From Burkholderiales bacterium (GTDB lineage Bacteria; Pseudomonadota; Gammaproteobacteria; Burkholderiales; Burkholderiaceae_C): 64,000 bases of DNA. The notes below the pieces were generated by a model. That model made no database searches and was not told the origin of the DNA. It saw nothing but the letters and a program-made list of their open reading frames with translations. How positions within the stretch are numbered: the first letter of the stretch is position 1; each line of letters starts with the position of its first letter. Below are positions 52,136 through 62,128 of the stretch, one piece after another. Position numbers and translations under genes: made by a program. Location of the stretch: assembly GCA_016000265.1 (NCBI GenBank), contig JAECRL010000002.1, forward strand, positions 62,001 through 126,000, given 5' to 3'.

Positions 52136-54208
52136 TCAGTCGCCGCTCACCGCCGGGGCGTTGCGCGCCTTGGCGGCCATCTCCTCGCGCAGCCGGCGCA
52201 GCTTTTCGCGCGGGTCTTCCTTCGGGCCGCCCTCGCCGAGCTTCATCTCGGCGACGAAGCGGCTGGGCATGGCCTGCACGTACTCGCGCCCCTTCTTGCG
52301 GCGCTTGAGCACGCTCACGCTCAGGCTCAGGCGGGCGCGGGTGATGCCCACGTACATCAGGCGGCGCTCCTCCTCGATCTGCCCGGGCGGGATCTCGCCT
52401 TCTTCGCGTGAGAACGGCAGCACGCCTTCGTTGACCCCGGCCAGCACGACGTGCGGCCACTCCAGCCCCTTGGAGGCGTGCAGGGTCGACAGCACCACGG
52501 CGTTCTGGTCGGCATCTCGCTCGGCCAGGGTGGTGATCAGCGCGATGGTCTGCGCCACCTCGATGACGCTGCGGCGCTCGCTCTCGGTGGTCATGCCGCC
52601 GTCGGTCTCGGTGTCGCCGCCGCAGCGCTTGGCCACCCAGTCGATGAAGTCCAGCACGTTGGTCCAGCGCGCCGCGGCCACCTTCTCGTTGTCCTCGTTG
52701 TCGTGCAGGTGCTGTTCGTAGCCGATGTCCTGGAGCCACTCCATCAGCATCGCCTTGGCGCCTTCGCTGCCGAAGGTCTGGCGGGCCTTGTACTCGAAGT
52801 CGTTGATGTAGCGGCCGAACTCGTGCAGGCCGTCGAGCGCGCGCTGGCCGAGCACCGAGCTCAGGGAGTCGGAGAACAGCGCCTCGAACAGGCTGACCTT
52901 CCATTTGCCGGCGAACTCGCCGAGCGTGGCCAGCGTCTGGTGGCCGATGCCGCGCTTGGGTGTGGTCACGGCGCGCAGGAAGGCCGGGTCGTCGTCGTTG
53001 TTGAGCAGCAGGCGCAGCCAGGCGCACAGGTCCTTGATTTCGGCGCGGTCGAAGAAGCTCTGGCCGCCCGAGACCTTGTAGGGGATGTTGGCCTTGCGCA
53101 GCGCCTGCTCGAAGGGCCGGGCCTGGTGGTTGGCGCGGTAGAGGATGGCGAACTGGTTCCAGTCGCAGGGCACGGCGTTGCTGACCATGCCGGCGTGGAT
53201 GGCGGCGATGCGGGCCACCGCGCGTTCGGCCTCGTGCTCTTCGTTGTCGCACTCGGCGACCTTGACGGGCTCGCCTTCGCCCAGGTCCGACCACAGCGTC
53301 TTGGGGAACAGCTTGGGGTTGAGCTGGATGACGTTGTTGGCCGCGCGCAGGATGGCGCTGGTGGAGCGGTAGTTCTGCTCCAGCGGGATGACCTTGAGGT
53401 TGGGGTAGTCCTGCGGCAGGCGCTTGAGGTTGTCGAGCGTGGCGCCGCGCCAGCCGTAGATGGACTGATCGTCGTCGCCCACCGCGGTGAAGATGCCTTG
53501 CGGCCCCACCAGCAGCTTGAGCAGCTCGTACTGGGTGGCGTTGGTGTCCTGGTACTCGTCGACCAGCACGTGCTTGAGCTGGCGCTGCCACTTCTGCGCG
53601 ACATGCGGGTGCTCCGACAGCAGCTTGAGCGGCAGGCCGATGAGGTCGTCGAAGTCCACCGCCTGGTAGGCCAGCAGGCGCTCTTCGTAGAGCTTCATGA
53701 TGCGCGCGGTCAGGGCCTCGTCGTCTGTCTCGGCCTGGCTCATGGCGTGGCCGCTGGTCAGGCCCTGGTTCTTCCACAGGCTGATCTGCCACTGCCAGCT
53801 GCGCGCCAGTTTGGCGTCGGTGGTGCTGCCGGCGTCGCGCAGGATGCTGGTGACGTCGTCGCTGTCGAGGATGGAGAACTTGGGCTTGAGGCCCAGCACC
53901 TCGCCGTCCTCGCGCAGCAGGCGCACGCCCAGCGAGTGGAAGGTGCACACCAGCAGCTTGGCCGCCGCACGCGGCCCGATCAGGGCCTTGACGCGGTCGC
54001 GCATTTCCGCGGCGGCCTTGTTCGTGAAGGTGATGGCCCCGATCTGCGAGGGGGCCAGGTCGGCGCCGTCACCGGGCTGCAGCAGGCGCGCGATCTTGTG
54101 CGTGATCACGCGCGTTTTGCCCGAACCCGCGCCCGCCAGCACCAGGCAAGGGCTGTCGAGGTGCTGCACGGCCGCCATCTGGGCGGGGTTCATGGTGGGG
54201 GCGGACAT
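52136..54208 (-). CDS. rep: ATP-dependent DNA helicase Rep
   Basis: A 690-residue superfamily 1A 3'-5' helicase. Walker A GAGSGKTRVITHKIA and motif II DEYQDTN, motif III GDDDQSIYGWRGA, motif IV EQNYRST and motif VI GITRAR are all visible, and the N-terminus NPAQMAAVQHL aligns better with Rep than with UvrD. Rep clears proteins ahead of replication forks. It lies 39 bases downstream of the decarboxylase-lactonase gene on the same strand. Confidence 0.92.
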   Translation of the reverse strand: MSAPTMNPAQMAAVQHLDSPCLVLAGAGSGKTRVITHKIARLLQPGDGADLAPSQIGAITFTNKAAAEMRDRVKALIGPRAAAKLLVCTFHSLGVRLLREDGEVLGLKPKFSILDSDDVTSILRDAGSTTDAKLARSWQWQISLWKNQGLTSGHAMSQAETDDEALTARIMKLYEERLLAYQAVDFDDLIGLPLKLLSEHPHVAQKWQRQLKHVLVDEYQDTNATQYELLKLLVGPQGIFTAVGDDDQSIYGWRGATLDNLKRLPQDYPNLKVIPLEQNYRSTSAILRAANNVIQLNPKLFPKTLWSDLGEGEPVKVAECDNEEHEAERAVARIAAIHAGMVSNAVPCDWNQFAILYRANHQARPFEQALRKANIPYKVSGGQSFFDRAEIKDLCAWLRLLLNNDDDPAFLRAVTTPKRGIGHQTLATLGEFAGKWKVSLFEALFSDSLSSVLGQRALDGLHEFGRYINDFEYKARQTFGSEGAKAMLMEWLQDIGYEQHLHDNEDNEKVAAARWTNVLDFIDWVAKRCGGDTETDGGMTTESERRSVIEVAQTIALITTLAERDADQNAVVLSTLHASKGLEWPHVVLAGVNEGVLPFSREEGEIPPGQIEEERRLMYVGITRARLSLSVSVLKRRKKGREYVQAMPSRFVAEMKLGEGGPKEDPREKLRRLREEMAAKARNAPAVSGD

Positions 54209-54247
54209 CGGAGGGGGCGTGGGGCGGGGTGCGTGGGGTGGCCGAGG

Positions 54248-55525
54248 TCAGAGGCCCGCGACGAATTCGCCGAGCACCTCGGCGAAGGCCTGGGGTTGTT
54301 CGACGGCGCTGAGGTGGGCGCAGCCTTGCAGCGTCACGAGCTGGGCGCCCTGGATGGCGCGCGCCAGGCCGAGCGCGGCATCGGCGGGCAGGCTCTCGTC
54401 CTGGCTGCCGGCCACCACGAGGGTGGGCACGCGCACCTGGTGCAGTTTGCCGCTGAAGTCGGCCTCGCAGATGGCGCTGGCGCAGGCGGTGTAGCCCTCC
54501 GGGTCGGTGGACTCCAGCAGGCGCTGGTGACGCGCCACGGTGGCGGCGTGCGCCAGGCGGAAGGACTCGCTGAAAAAGCGCGTCATGGTGCCCGTGGCGA
54601 TGGCCGAGATGCCGTGCGACTCGACCGTGGCGATGCGCTGCGCCAGGGCTTCGCGCCCGGTCGGGCTGTAGCCGCTGGTGGTGTTGGCCAGCACCAGGGC
54701 CTTGACCTTGTCCGGGTGGCGGATGGCCAGCTCCTGGCCGATCAAGCCACCCATGGACAGGCCCACCCAGATCACCGGCTCGCCCTCGGCGAGTTCGTCG
54801 ATGAGGCGCGCGGCGTCGGCGGCCAGCTCGGTCAGCGTCAGCGGCTCGGCCGGGATCTGCGAGCGACCGTGGCCGCGCGTGTCGGGGCAGATCACGCGGC
54901 AGGTGGTGGCGAGCTCGTTGGCCACCAGGTCCCACATGGAGCCGTCCTGGCCCAGGGCGTGGCTGAGCACGATGGTGTGCAGGGCTTCGCCGTGGCGGGG
55001 CTCGCGCACGGTGGCGTGCAGCTTGGGGCGCGTCTGCGTGAACACCGATCGGCCCACGCCGGGGTGCCAGGACAGGTCGGCCGGACGCGGCGGGGGCTCG
55101 ATGCCCAGCTCCTTCATGACGCCCAGCGCCTTGGCGAAGCCGGTGTTGGCTGCGGGCACGCCGGCGTAGATGGCGATCTGGATGAGCGCCTCGCGGACCT
55201 CGTCGACGCTGAGGGTGTGGGCGTTGCCGGGGGTGAGTGAGCCGCGCAGGTGGATCTCGAATTCATCCCAGCGGCCCAGGGCGCTGGTGACGGCCAGCAC
55301 GAGCACGCGGCGGGTCTTCCAGTCCAGGCCGGGGCGGCCCCAGGCACCGTGCCAGGCGTACTCGGTGATGTAGTGCTGGAACTCGGCGTTGAAGGCGTTG
55401 GCCTTGGCCACGGATTGGTCGACCCAGGCGTCGCCCAGGGCGGCGCGGCGGTTGCGCATGCCGCGCTCGAATGCGTGATCGAAGTCGTGTGACGATTTGG
55501 AAGACATGTGTGTGTCAGCAGCCAT
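54248..55525 (-). CDS. PcaC-PcaD fusion: carboxymuconolactone decarboxylase / 3-oxoadipate enol-lactonase
   Basis: A 425-residue bifunctional enzyme of the protocatechuate branch of the beta-ketoadipate pathway. Residues about 10-140 are a decarboxylase domain (GRWDEFEIHLRGSL, REALIQIAIYAGVPAANTGFAKA). Residues about 160-425 are an alpha/beta hydrolase with S257 (VGLSMGG), D376 (GSQDES) and H404 (GCAHLSA) as triad. From memory, the actinobacterial PcaL fusion has the lactonase first, so the order here is reversed. No other pca genes are in the window. An ATG at 55507 is an alternative start. Confidence 0.88.
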   Translation of the reverse strand: MAADTHMSSKSSHDFDHAFERGMRNRRAALGDAWVDQSVAKANAFNAEFQHYITEYAWHGAWGRPGLDWKTRRVLVLAVTSALGRWDEFEIHLRGSLTPGNAHTLSVDEVREALIQIAIYAGVPAANTGFAKALGVMKELGIEPPPRPADLSWHPGVGRSVFTQTRPKLHATVREPRHGEALHTIVLSHALGQDGSMWDLVANELATTCRVICPDTRGHGRSQIPAEPLTLTELAADAARLIDELAEGEPVIWVGLSMGGLIGQELAIRHPDKVKALVLANTTSGYSPTGREALAQRIATVESHGISAIATGTMTRFFSESFRLAHAATVARHQRLLESTDPEGYTACASAICEADFSGKLHQVRVPTLVVAGSQDESLPADAALGLARAIQGAQLVTLQGCAHLSAVEQPQAFAEVLGEFVAGL

Positions 55526-55726
55526 CCGCGCGGGCCGGGCGCGGCTTGAGGGATGTGGGGTCAGGCATGGCCTCGCCTGGGTGCAGCGGGGGGCGGGTCA
55601 ACGCAACAGCCAGTCGTCGACGGGTCGGCAGATATTGTGCCGTGAGCCGGGCGGTGGCGTTCATGATGTGACATCGGCCGCACGGCGCCCGCCCGCGCGG
55701 CGCCCCGATCGGTTAAGGTGCGCGCC

Positions 55727-56794
55727 ATGGTCATGGCCGCTCATCCCGCCCCCTCCCTCACTGCGCACCGGGCATCGCCCTGGGCCCTTCTCCGGGCCTG
55801 GCGCTCGGGTGCGCCGTGGGGGTCATCGCTGATCCTGATGCTGGTTCTGACGCTGGCCGGTTGCGCCTCCGGGCCCCGCACGGGCGAGGTCGGGCGCGTC
55901 AAGCCGCTCCCCGAGCGCGATGGCGCCCCGATGACCGCACCAGCCGACCTGGCGTCGTTGCCGGACCCGGTGCCCCAGGTCGAGCCCATTCGCCCCGGTG
56001 GGCCCAACAAGCCGTATGTGGTGCTGGGCCAGTCCTATTCGCCCCTGCAGGGCGACGTGAGCTGGAGCGAGCGCGGTGGCGCGTCCTGGTACGGCCACAA
56101 ATTCCACGGCCGGCGCACCGCCAGCGGCGAGCTCTACTCCATGTACGGCCTGACCGCGGCGCACAAGACCCTGCCCATCCCGAGCTACGTGCGCGTGCGC
56201 AACGTGCGCAATGGCAAGGAGATCATCGTGCGCGTCAACGACCGCGGGCCCTTTCACCCGGGGCGCGTGGTGGACCTGAGTTACGCCGCCGCCGTCAAGC
56301 TCGACATCGCGGCCGCGGGCGTGGGGCAGGTGGAGTTGTCGCGCCTGACCTTCGACGAGATCCGCAGCGGCGCGTGGCAGCGCGGCACCGTGCTCGACCC
56401 GGATCCGGTGCACATGGCCACGGCGCCGATCCCCCTCGGCGACTCGCTCACCCCGATCATCCCCCCTCCAACCGCGACCCCAACCGCGACCCCGCCCGCC
56501 GATGCGGGCCCCACCGTGCCCGAGGCGCCGGCCTCCGCCCGCGCCCACACCCCCGCGGCCCGCGGGTTCTGGGTGCAGCTCGCCGCGCTCGGCAAACGCG
56601 ACGGCGTCGACCGCCTCCAGCAGCGCATCGCCCGGGAGCTGACGGGGTTGCTGCCCTTGCTGGCGGTCTTCCAGGAGGCCCCGCACTTCAAGCTCCAGGC
56701 CGGGCCTTATGCTTCGCGTCAGGAGGCCCAGGCCGCCGCGCGGCAGGTTCGCGACACCCTGCAACTCCAGCCCCTGGTCATCGAGCGACGCTGA
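55727..56794 (+). CDS. rlpA: RlpA family septal lytic transglycosylase lipoprotein
   Basis: A 355-residue outer-membrane lipoprotein. The lipobox LAGC (C46) follows an unusually long N-region. It has a double-psi beta-barrel domain (ASWYGHKFHGRRTASGE, VNDRGPFHPGRVVDLS) that in RlpA cleaves denuded glycan, a Pro/Thr-rich linker with TPTATP repeats, and a C-terminal SPOR domain (GFWVQLAALGKRDG, FKLQAGPYASRQEA) for septal targeting. AAGG 8 bases before the ATG at 55727 supports that start. The DMT gene starts right after its stop. Confidence 0.92.
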   Translation: MVMAAHPAPSLTAHRASPWALLRAWRSGAPWGSSLILMLVLTLAGCASGPRTGEVGRVKPLPERDGAPMTAPADLASLPDPVPQVEPIRPGGPNKPYVVLGQSYSPLQGDVSWSERGGASWYGHKFHGRRTASGELYSMYGLTAAHKTLPIPSYVRVRNVRNGKEIIVRVNDRGPFHPGRVVDLSYAAAVKLDIAAAGVGQVELSRLTFDEIRSGAWQRGTVLDPDPVHMATAPIPLGDSLTPIIPPPTATPTATPPADAGPTVPEAPASARAHTPAARGFWVQLAALGKRDGVDRLQQRIARELTGLLPLLAVFQEAPHFKLQAGPYASRQEAQAAARQVRDTLQLQPLVIERR

Positions 56795-57649
56795 ATGCCT
56801 TACCTGGGTCTGTTGTTCAACGCCTTCGTCTGGGGGCTGTCCTGGTGGCCGCTGCGCCGCCTGCAGGAGATGGGGCTCCACCCGATCTGGGCGACCCTGC
56901 TGTTCTTCGTGCTGGGGGCTGCCCTGGTGGGGGCTTCGCGTCGCCGGGCCTGGTCGGCCGTCTTGCGCACGCCCACGCTGTGGCTGCTGGCGCTGGCCAC
57001 GGGCCTGACCAACGCCGCCTTCAACTGGGGCGTGGCCACCGGCGAGGTGGTGCGCGTGGTGCTGCTGTTCTACCTGATGCCCCTGTGGGCGGTGGGCCTG
57101 GCCTGGTGGCTGCTGGGTGAGCGCATCACGCCGCTGGCCGCCGTGCGCGTGCTGCTGGCGCTGGGCGGTGCCTTGCTGGTCTTGCGGCCCGAAGACGGCG
57201 GCTGGCCCGTCTTCAGCGGCCTGGCCGACTGGCTGGGGCTGGCGGGCGGCGTGGGCTTCGCGCTCACCAACGTGATGCTGCGTCGCGCCGCCGCGCACAG
57301 CTCCGCCGAGCGGGCGCTGGCCATGTTCGCAGGTGGGGTGTGCCTGCCGGCGCTGGCCGGCCTGGCGCTGTGGGCGCAGGGCATCATCCCCGGCTGGCCG
57401 GCGTTTCAGTGGGACTGGCTGATGCTGGCTGGCGCCATGGGCGTGGCCTTCCTCGCGGCCAACCTGGCCATGCAATACGGGGCCTCTCAGATCCCGGTGC
57501 ACATCACCTCGGTGGTCATGCTCACCGAGATCGTCTTCGCCGCGGGTTCCGCCGTGTGGTTCGGCGGCGAGACGCTGCGCACGCCCGTGCTCATGGGCGG
57601 CGCGCTCATCCTGGTGGCGGCCTTGATGGCCACGCGCGACGAGGCCTGA
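56795..57649 (+). CDS. DMT family transporter (EamA, drug/metabolite)
   Basis: A 284-residue inner-membrane protein with ten helices in two EamA halves (LFNAFVWGLSWWPLRRLQEMG at the start; AMGVAFLAANLAMQYGAS in the second). Substrates vary widely in this family. It starts immediately after the rlpA stop, so the two are co-transcribed, although a functional link is not obvious. Confidence 0.9.
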   Translation: MPYLGLLFNAFVWGLSWWPLRRLQEMGLHPIWATLLFFVLGAALVGASRRRAWSAVLRTPTLWLLALATGLTNAAFNWGVATGEVVRVVLLFYLMPLWAVGLAWWLLGERITPLAAVRVLLALGGALLVLRPEDGGWPVFSGLADWLGLAGGVGFALTNVMLRRAAAHSSAERALAMFAGGVCLPALAGLALWAQGIIPGWPAFQWDWLMLAGAMGVAFLAANLAMQYGASQIPVHITSVVMLTEIVFAAGSAVWFGGETLRTPVLMGGALILVAALMATRDEA

Positions 57650-57686
57650 ACCGCGTTCCGGCAGGGCGGGCTCGGGTGTGCGTGGT

Positions 57687-58841
<1,155 letters not shown>

Positions 58842-58953
58842 GGCGGGCATTGTAGGCAGTCACCACCGTGGGGGCTTGAGCCTGCTCATTCAGGGGGGAG
58901 ATCCGCACAAGCCATGAGTCGGTTTTTCCGCTCCATCTGGCAGCATCAAACGC

Positions 58954-60339
58954 ATGGCATTCCCGAGCAAGACCGTGACCGGCGACATCGTTCCTCTCAA
59001 CCGCTCCGAACACGGCTACGCGGCCATCGAGGGCCTGGCCGGCACCATGGTGCAGCCCTACCTGATGCGCCTGAGCCGCCCCGTGTCCGTCGAGCGGGTG
59101 CGCCGCACCCTGCGTGAGCTGGTCAACGCCTACCCCAAGCTGCGCGCGGCCCTGGAGCCGGGCCTGCACCGCTACCACCTGCGCATCCTGCCCGACGGAC
59201 CCTTGATCGACCAGCTCTTCGAGCAGGCCTTCCGCGTCGACGAGCACGTGGACATCGACGACCCGCTCGCCCTGGAGGCCTGGCACCGCGACCGCGTGCA
59301 CGACGTGCTGCCGCTGGAGCGGGGGCTGGGCTTTCGCGCCCGCTTCGTGCCGCACCCCGAGCGCCCCGCCTTGTGCTTCGGCGTGCCCCACCTCCTGGCC
59401 GACGGCATGACCATGCTGCAGCTGGTGCGCCAGATCCTGCGCGGCCTCAACGGCCAGCCGCTGGAGCCGATGCCGCTGGAGGCGCCCTCGATGATCGGCT
59501 CGATCGCGCCGCTGCGTGGGTGGCAGTGGCCGCGCCAGGTCCTGCGCTCGCGTCGGCACAAGCTCGACGAGGCCCGGCGGCTGGCCGGCCTGCACATCCA
59601 GCAGCTGCCCACGCAACTCGCCGCGCACTTCTCGACCACGGGCCTGCGCCACCACGATGTGCCCACGCCCACGGCCGACCTGCGGCGCGCCGCGCGTCAG
59701 CTGGGCGTGTCGCTCAACACCTTCCTGGTCGCGGGCCTGGCGCAGACCTTCCTCGATCAGGCCCCCGACGACCCCTTGGCCGCCGCCGTCATCCGCATCT
59801 CGGTGAACCTGCGCAAATACCACCCCGAGGCGGCCGGACACGGGCCGCTCTGGGGCAACCACGTGGGCGCCTTCCTCGTCATCGAGCAGGGCGCACGCAA
59901 GCCCCTGAGCGAGCGCGTGAAGTCCATCGACGAGAGCATCCGGGAAGGCCAGGCGCGTTACGCCCGCCGCGAGATGTGCTGGACCTACCTGATCGAGGAG
60001 GCTTTGCCCTGGCTGGGGCGCACCCTGATCGGGCACGTCGGCATCCAGCTCAAGCGCAAGGGGCGCTTCCCGGTCATCAGCTGCCACGCCACCAGCCTGG
60101 GGGACGCCGGACACGTCAACGCGGCCGATGCCGAGGTGCGCGCCGTGCAGTTGGTGCCTTCGGTCAACAGCATCTCGCCGCTGCCGGTGCTCGTCGAGAT
60201 GGACGGCCGCCTCAGCCTGCCCATGAGCTGGCAGCTCGGTGAGACGCCCGTGGCCGCGGTGGACGACTTCCACCGGCGCTTCGACGCGACCCTGGCGCGC
60301 ATGGTCGCCGAGGTGCTGCCGTCGGTCGCTGTGGCCTGA
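58954..60339 (+). CDS. Condensation-like acyltransferase (CAT/WS-DGAT superfamily), unknown substrate
   Basis: A 461-residue protein of the chloramphenicol acetyltransferase fold. The catalytic HxxxDG motif is HLLADG (H146 to G151), and VRRTLRELVNAYPKLRAAL near the start is typical of condensation-like and wax-ester-synthase/PapA proteins. The second structural motif of the family is ISVNLRKYHP. Transfer of an acyl group to an alcohol or amine is expected; no partner synthetase or acyl carrier is nearby. Confidence 0.72.
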   Translation: MAFPSKTVTGDIVPLNRSEHGYAAIEGLAGTMVQPYLMRLSRPVSVERVRRTLRELVNAYPKLRAALEPGLHRYHLRILPDGPLIDQLFEQAFRVDEHVDIDDPLALEAWHRDRVHDVLPLERGLGFRARFVPHPERPALCFGVPHLLADGMTMLQLVRQILRGLNGQPLEPMPLEAPSMIGSIAPLRGWQWPRQVLRSRRHKLDEARRLAGLHIQQLPTQLAAHFSTTGLRHHDVPTPTADLRRAARQLGVSLNTFLVAGLAQTFLDQAPDDPLAAAVIRISVNLRKYHPEAAGHGPLWGNHVGAFLVIEQGARKPLSERVKSIDESIREGQARYARREMCWTYLIEEALPWLGRTLIGHVGIQLKRKGRFPVISCHATSLGDAGHVNAADAEVRAVQLVPSVNSISPLPVLVEMDGRLSLPMSWQLGETPVAAVDDFHRRFDATLARMVAEVLPSVAVA

Positions 60340-60349
60340 ACGATCAGGC

Positions 60350-60868
60350 TCAGGCGCCGCGACCAGAGGCCAGGGCGGCCAGGCGCTCGCTTTGCGCCAG
60401 CCCGGTCACGCTGAGTTCGCGCAGCCGGTCGTGCAGGCCTGTCCAGTCGGTGGAGCGACCGGCCTGAAGGGCTTCCCAACGGTGTTGCACGTCGGCCAGG
60501 ATGCTGGCGGTCGGGGTGTCTCCACCCAGGCCGGAAGAGGCCTCGGACAGGCGCCGGATGCGCGTCAGCCGGGCGTCGACCCGCTCTGCCAGCAGGGGCA
60601 CGGGCTCGTCCTGCCAGGCGTCCAGGTCGGACTTCAGGTCGCCTGTGGCCTCCACCAGGGGCAGCCAGGTCGAGTGGAGCTCCGCCTCCGCCTGGCCTTG
60701 GCGTTGCTCATACCACGAGGCCGTGCCCGCGGCGAACACCAGCAGCCCGCAGGCGGCCCCCATCGCGATGGTTCGCCAGGAGCGGGCATGCGGGTGCGCT
60801 GTCGCCGGAGGTGGAGAAGCGAGGGGCGAAAAGGATGAACGAGGCGTGAGGGGCGCGGTCGGCTGCAT
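60350..60868 (-). CDS. Hypothetical single-pass membrane protein
   Basis: A 172-residue protein I do not recognise. Residues 1-30 are Pro/Ser/Ala-rich, about 34-52 form one hydrophobic helix (AMGAACGLLVFAAGTASWY), and the rest is a charged alpha-helical domain (VEATGDLKSDLDAWQDE, LLAERVDARLTRIRRLSEA) that would be periplasmic. It resembles sensory or four-helix-bundle domains in outline only. Convergent with the acyltransferase gene. Confidence 0.5.
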   Translation of the reverse strand: MQPTAPLTPRSSFSPLASPPPATAHPHARSWRTIAMGAACGLLVFAAGTASWYEQRQGQAEAELHSTWLPLVEATGDLKSDLDAWQDEPVPLLAERVDARLTRIRRLSEASSGLGGDTPTASILADVQHRWEALQAGRSTDWTGLHDRLRELSVTGLAQSERLAALASGRGA

Positions 60869-60985
60869 GGCATCGAGGCCCCGCTTGCGCGACGCCGTCT
60901 GGAGATGCCTGTGAATTCGGCGCGCCGGTCGCCGACTTGACCGTCCGCCCTGCGCTGCAGCGCCCGGGCGTGACGGGTTTCACGT

Positions 60986-62113
60986 TCAATTCAGCGTGCG
61001 CCGGTAGCTCTTGATGGCCAGCAGGCTGAAGATGAGTCCGGCCAGCATGATCGGCCACAGGTGCGGCCACATGTCGATCAGCGTGAATTCCTTGAGGAAG
61101 ACGCCGCGAGAGCCCCGCACGAAGTAGGTCAGGGGCAGGCCCTGCGAGATCACCTGCGCCCAGCCCGGCATGCCGCTGTACGGGAACATGAAACCCGACA
61201 GCAGGATGGAGGGCAGGAAGTAGAAGAACGACAGCTGCATGGCCTGCATCTGCGACATGGCCAACGTGGAGATCAGGATGCCCACCGCCAGCGTCGTGAT
61301 GCCGTAGGCCAGCAGCAGCGCGATCAGCGCCAGCGGGTCGCCCGTCAGCGGCAGCTTGAACAGGAAGAACGCAATCATCAGGATGATGGAGACCTGGATC
61401 ACGCCCACCAGGAAGGTCGGGATGATCTTGCCGATGATCATCTCCCACGGCTCGGTCGGCGTCACCAGCAGGAACTCCATCGAGCCCTGCTCCTTTTCCT
61501 TGGTGATGGACATGGCCGTCATCACCAGCAGCGACACGTTGAGGATCATGCCCACCAGGCCGGGGATGATGAAGAACGTCTGCTCACCCTGCGGGTTGAA
61601 GCGGCGCTGCACGCGCACCTCCAGCTGCGGCTGGCCCGTGATCTCGGTCTCGATGCCGTCGCGGCGGAACAGGTGGGCGGCGGTCTGGCGCGCGACCTCG
61701 CCGGTCGAGGTGATGGCGCCGTTGAGCGAGACCGGGTCGGTGGCGTCGGCCTCCACCAGGATCTGCGCCGGCAGGCCGCGCATGAGCTTGCGCGAGAAGT
61801 CCGGCGGGATCTCGATGACCACCGAGGTCTGCGCCTTGCGCAGCATCTCGCTGGCCTGATCCGACGTCAGCTGACGCGGGTCGATCTCCAGGTAGACGGA
61901 CTGCTGCAAGGCGGCCTTGTACAGCCGCGAAAACTCGCTCTTGTCGTGGTCCACCACGATGGTCGGGATGTGACGCGGATCGGGGTTGATCGCGTAGCCG
62001 AAGACGATGACGTAGCCGATGGTGACCGACAGCAGCGACACGAAGGTCAACCGGTCGCGCACCATGTGCAGCAGCTCCTTGATGGCGATGGCGGAGATGC
62101 GATTGAATGCCAT
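60986..62113 (-). CDS. ABC-2 type export permease (YhhJ/YbhR-like)
   Basis: A 375-residue inner-membrane permease: one N-terminal helix (RLTFVSLLSVTIGYVIVFGYA), a large periplasmic domain (about 45-170), and five C-terminal helices (FFIIPGLVGMILNVSLLVMTAMS, FFYFLPSILLSGFMFPYSGMP). TKEKEQGSMEFLLVTP is the ABC-2 signature. It is the last gene of the adaptor-ATPase-permease operon. A second permease, usual for the YbhFSR type, is not in the window. Confidence 0.9.
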   Translation of the reverse strand: MAFNRISAIAIKELLHMVRDRLTFVSLLSVTIGYVIVFGYAINPDPRHIPTIVVDHDKSEFSRLYKAALQQSVYLEIDPRQLTSDQASEMLRKAQTSVVIEIPPDFSRKLMRGLPAQILVEADATDPVSLNGAITSTGEVARQTAAHLFRRDGIETEITGQPQLEVRVQRRFNPQGEQTFFIIPGLVGMILNVSLLVMTAMSITKEKEQGSMEFLLVTPTEPWEMIIGKIIPTFLVGVIQVSIILMIAFFLFKLPLTGDPLALIALLLAYGITTLAVGILISTLAMSQMQAMQLSFFYFLPSILLSGFMFPYSGMPGWAQVISQGLPLTYFVRGSRGVFLKEFTLIDMWPHLWPIMLAGLIFSLLAIKSYRRTLN

Positions 62114-62128
62114 GCGGACCTCAGGAAA

